DNA of 64,000 bases from Axinella damicornis. Lineage: Eukaryota > Porifera > Demospongiae > Axinellida > Axinellidae. Both the position numbers and the translations under genes were made by a program. Shown here piece after piece: positions 63,620-64,000 of the stretch; positions within the stretch are counted from its first letter, which is position 1; every line of letters begins with the position of its first letter. The notes beneath the pieces are model-generated. The model searched no databases and was not told the origin of the DNA. It saw only the letters and a list, made by a program, of their open reading frames with translations. The stretch lies in contig OZ007513.1 in the NCBI GenBank assembly GCA_963931865.1, positions 1,815,452 through 1,879,451 on the forward strand. Direction: 5' to 3'.

Positions 63620-63699
63620 CTAGCCTCCCATGCCCAGCTCTTCATCGCTTCCGTACTGCAAGCGACGAAAAGCTGGGTGTGGGACTGGGAACGAGGCTA
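63620..63699. mobile_element. Longer variant of the palindromic mini-element
   Basis: The edges AGCCTCCCATGCCCAGC and GGGACTGGGAACGAGGCTA fit the 34-41-bp family, with an inner hairpin (ATCGCTTCCGT...GCAAGCGA-type). Flanks TTTGTGGTAG (63610-63619) and TTTGTAATAG (63700-63709) match 8 of 10. Confidence 0.55.
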
Positions 63700-64000
63700 T
63701 TTGTAATAGAGTTCGTGGTAGAGCTACGTAGCTAGATTATACTGAGCCCATTTGTTCCCCGATCTGGAGTTTCAAGTGGTTTGTAGCACTAGCACCGTCG
63801 TAAAACGTAGCAGGCTCGACTCGGTACTGTCATGCGTTATGCTTGGTGACCGGTATGCGGTGTTGTCCAGCACGCGGGCGGGGCGCAACATTACAATTTT
63901 CCACTTGGATATACGGTCATACGCTAAACGCACAAACAGACACCGACCAGACGGACATCCTGAGAACACGACTAGCTATGTGGGGCTCGCTCAGGCTCAT

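Noticed and set aside
1..64000. tRNA or rRNA genes
   Set aside because: I looked for A/B-box and cloverleaf-like stretches and conserved rRNA sequence by eye and saw none. A covariance-model scan would be needed to be certain.

Overview
The window is metazoan genomic DNA. It is AT-leaning, has intron-rich genes with almost exclusively phase-1 introns and GT-AG splice sites, and is full of miniature palindromic transposable elements. It carries a mosaic extracellular protein built from Calx-beta, somatomedin-B-like, EGF, sushi, Ig, GCC2/GCC3-like and bacterial-type Ig-like modules. Multi-Calx-beta adhesion proteins, compact introns and this repeat style suggest a sponge (demosponge). That assignment is an inference of moderate confidence; a cnidarian or other early-branching animal is not excluded.

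Layout, all genes on the + strand. (1) 430-37672: a 5'-open gene (gene A), 32 recognisable exons and about 3,290 codons in the window. In order it encodes seven Calx-beta domains (each split over two exons, with a somatomedin-B-like exon after the third), seven EGF modules, two sushi domains, one more EGF followed by a large unassigned region, a 1,192-codon exon (coiled coils, Cys-rich block, RSKR site, two Ig domains), a GCC2/GCC3-like module and three tandem Ig-like modules of the CSLDG type. (2) 38530-40470: decayed copies of the last two exons of a DCAF7/WDR68-like WD-repeat gene. (3) 41637-56105: gene B, a shorter paralogue with 21 exons. A phase-1 signal-peptide exon is joined to the second half of Calx-beta 6, and the rest is collinear with gene A. 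The predicted frame is open from ATG to TGA (2,648 aa). (4) 58690-60439: the last two exons of DCAF7 again, this time intact, but without the upstream WD exons. (5) 60440-64000: no confident gene; minisatellites, palindromes and one orphan exon-like ORF.

The order (gene A 3' part, DCAF7 tail) then (gene B, DCAF7 tail) shows a tandem segmental duplication of about 20 kb (22.1-40.5 kb against 42.1-60.4 kb). Introns of both copies can still be aligned, so it is fairly recent. Both large proteins look secreted: no transmembrane segment was seen, N-glycosylation sequons are frequent, and the coiled-coil region contains a conserved RSKR furin-type site. A role in calcium-dependent extracellular adhesion or matrix is inferred from domains only.

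The mobile-element content includes hAT-like MITEs with 8-bp target duplications, TTAA-flanked foldbacks with about 150-bp arms, pogo and THAP relics, and a family of 34-41-bp palindromes flanked by imperfect to perfect 10-bp direct repeats. The last family is the most novel-looking item. One intron has been inverted between the two paralogues.
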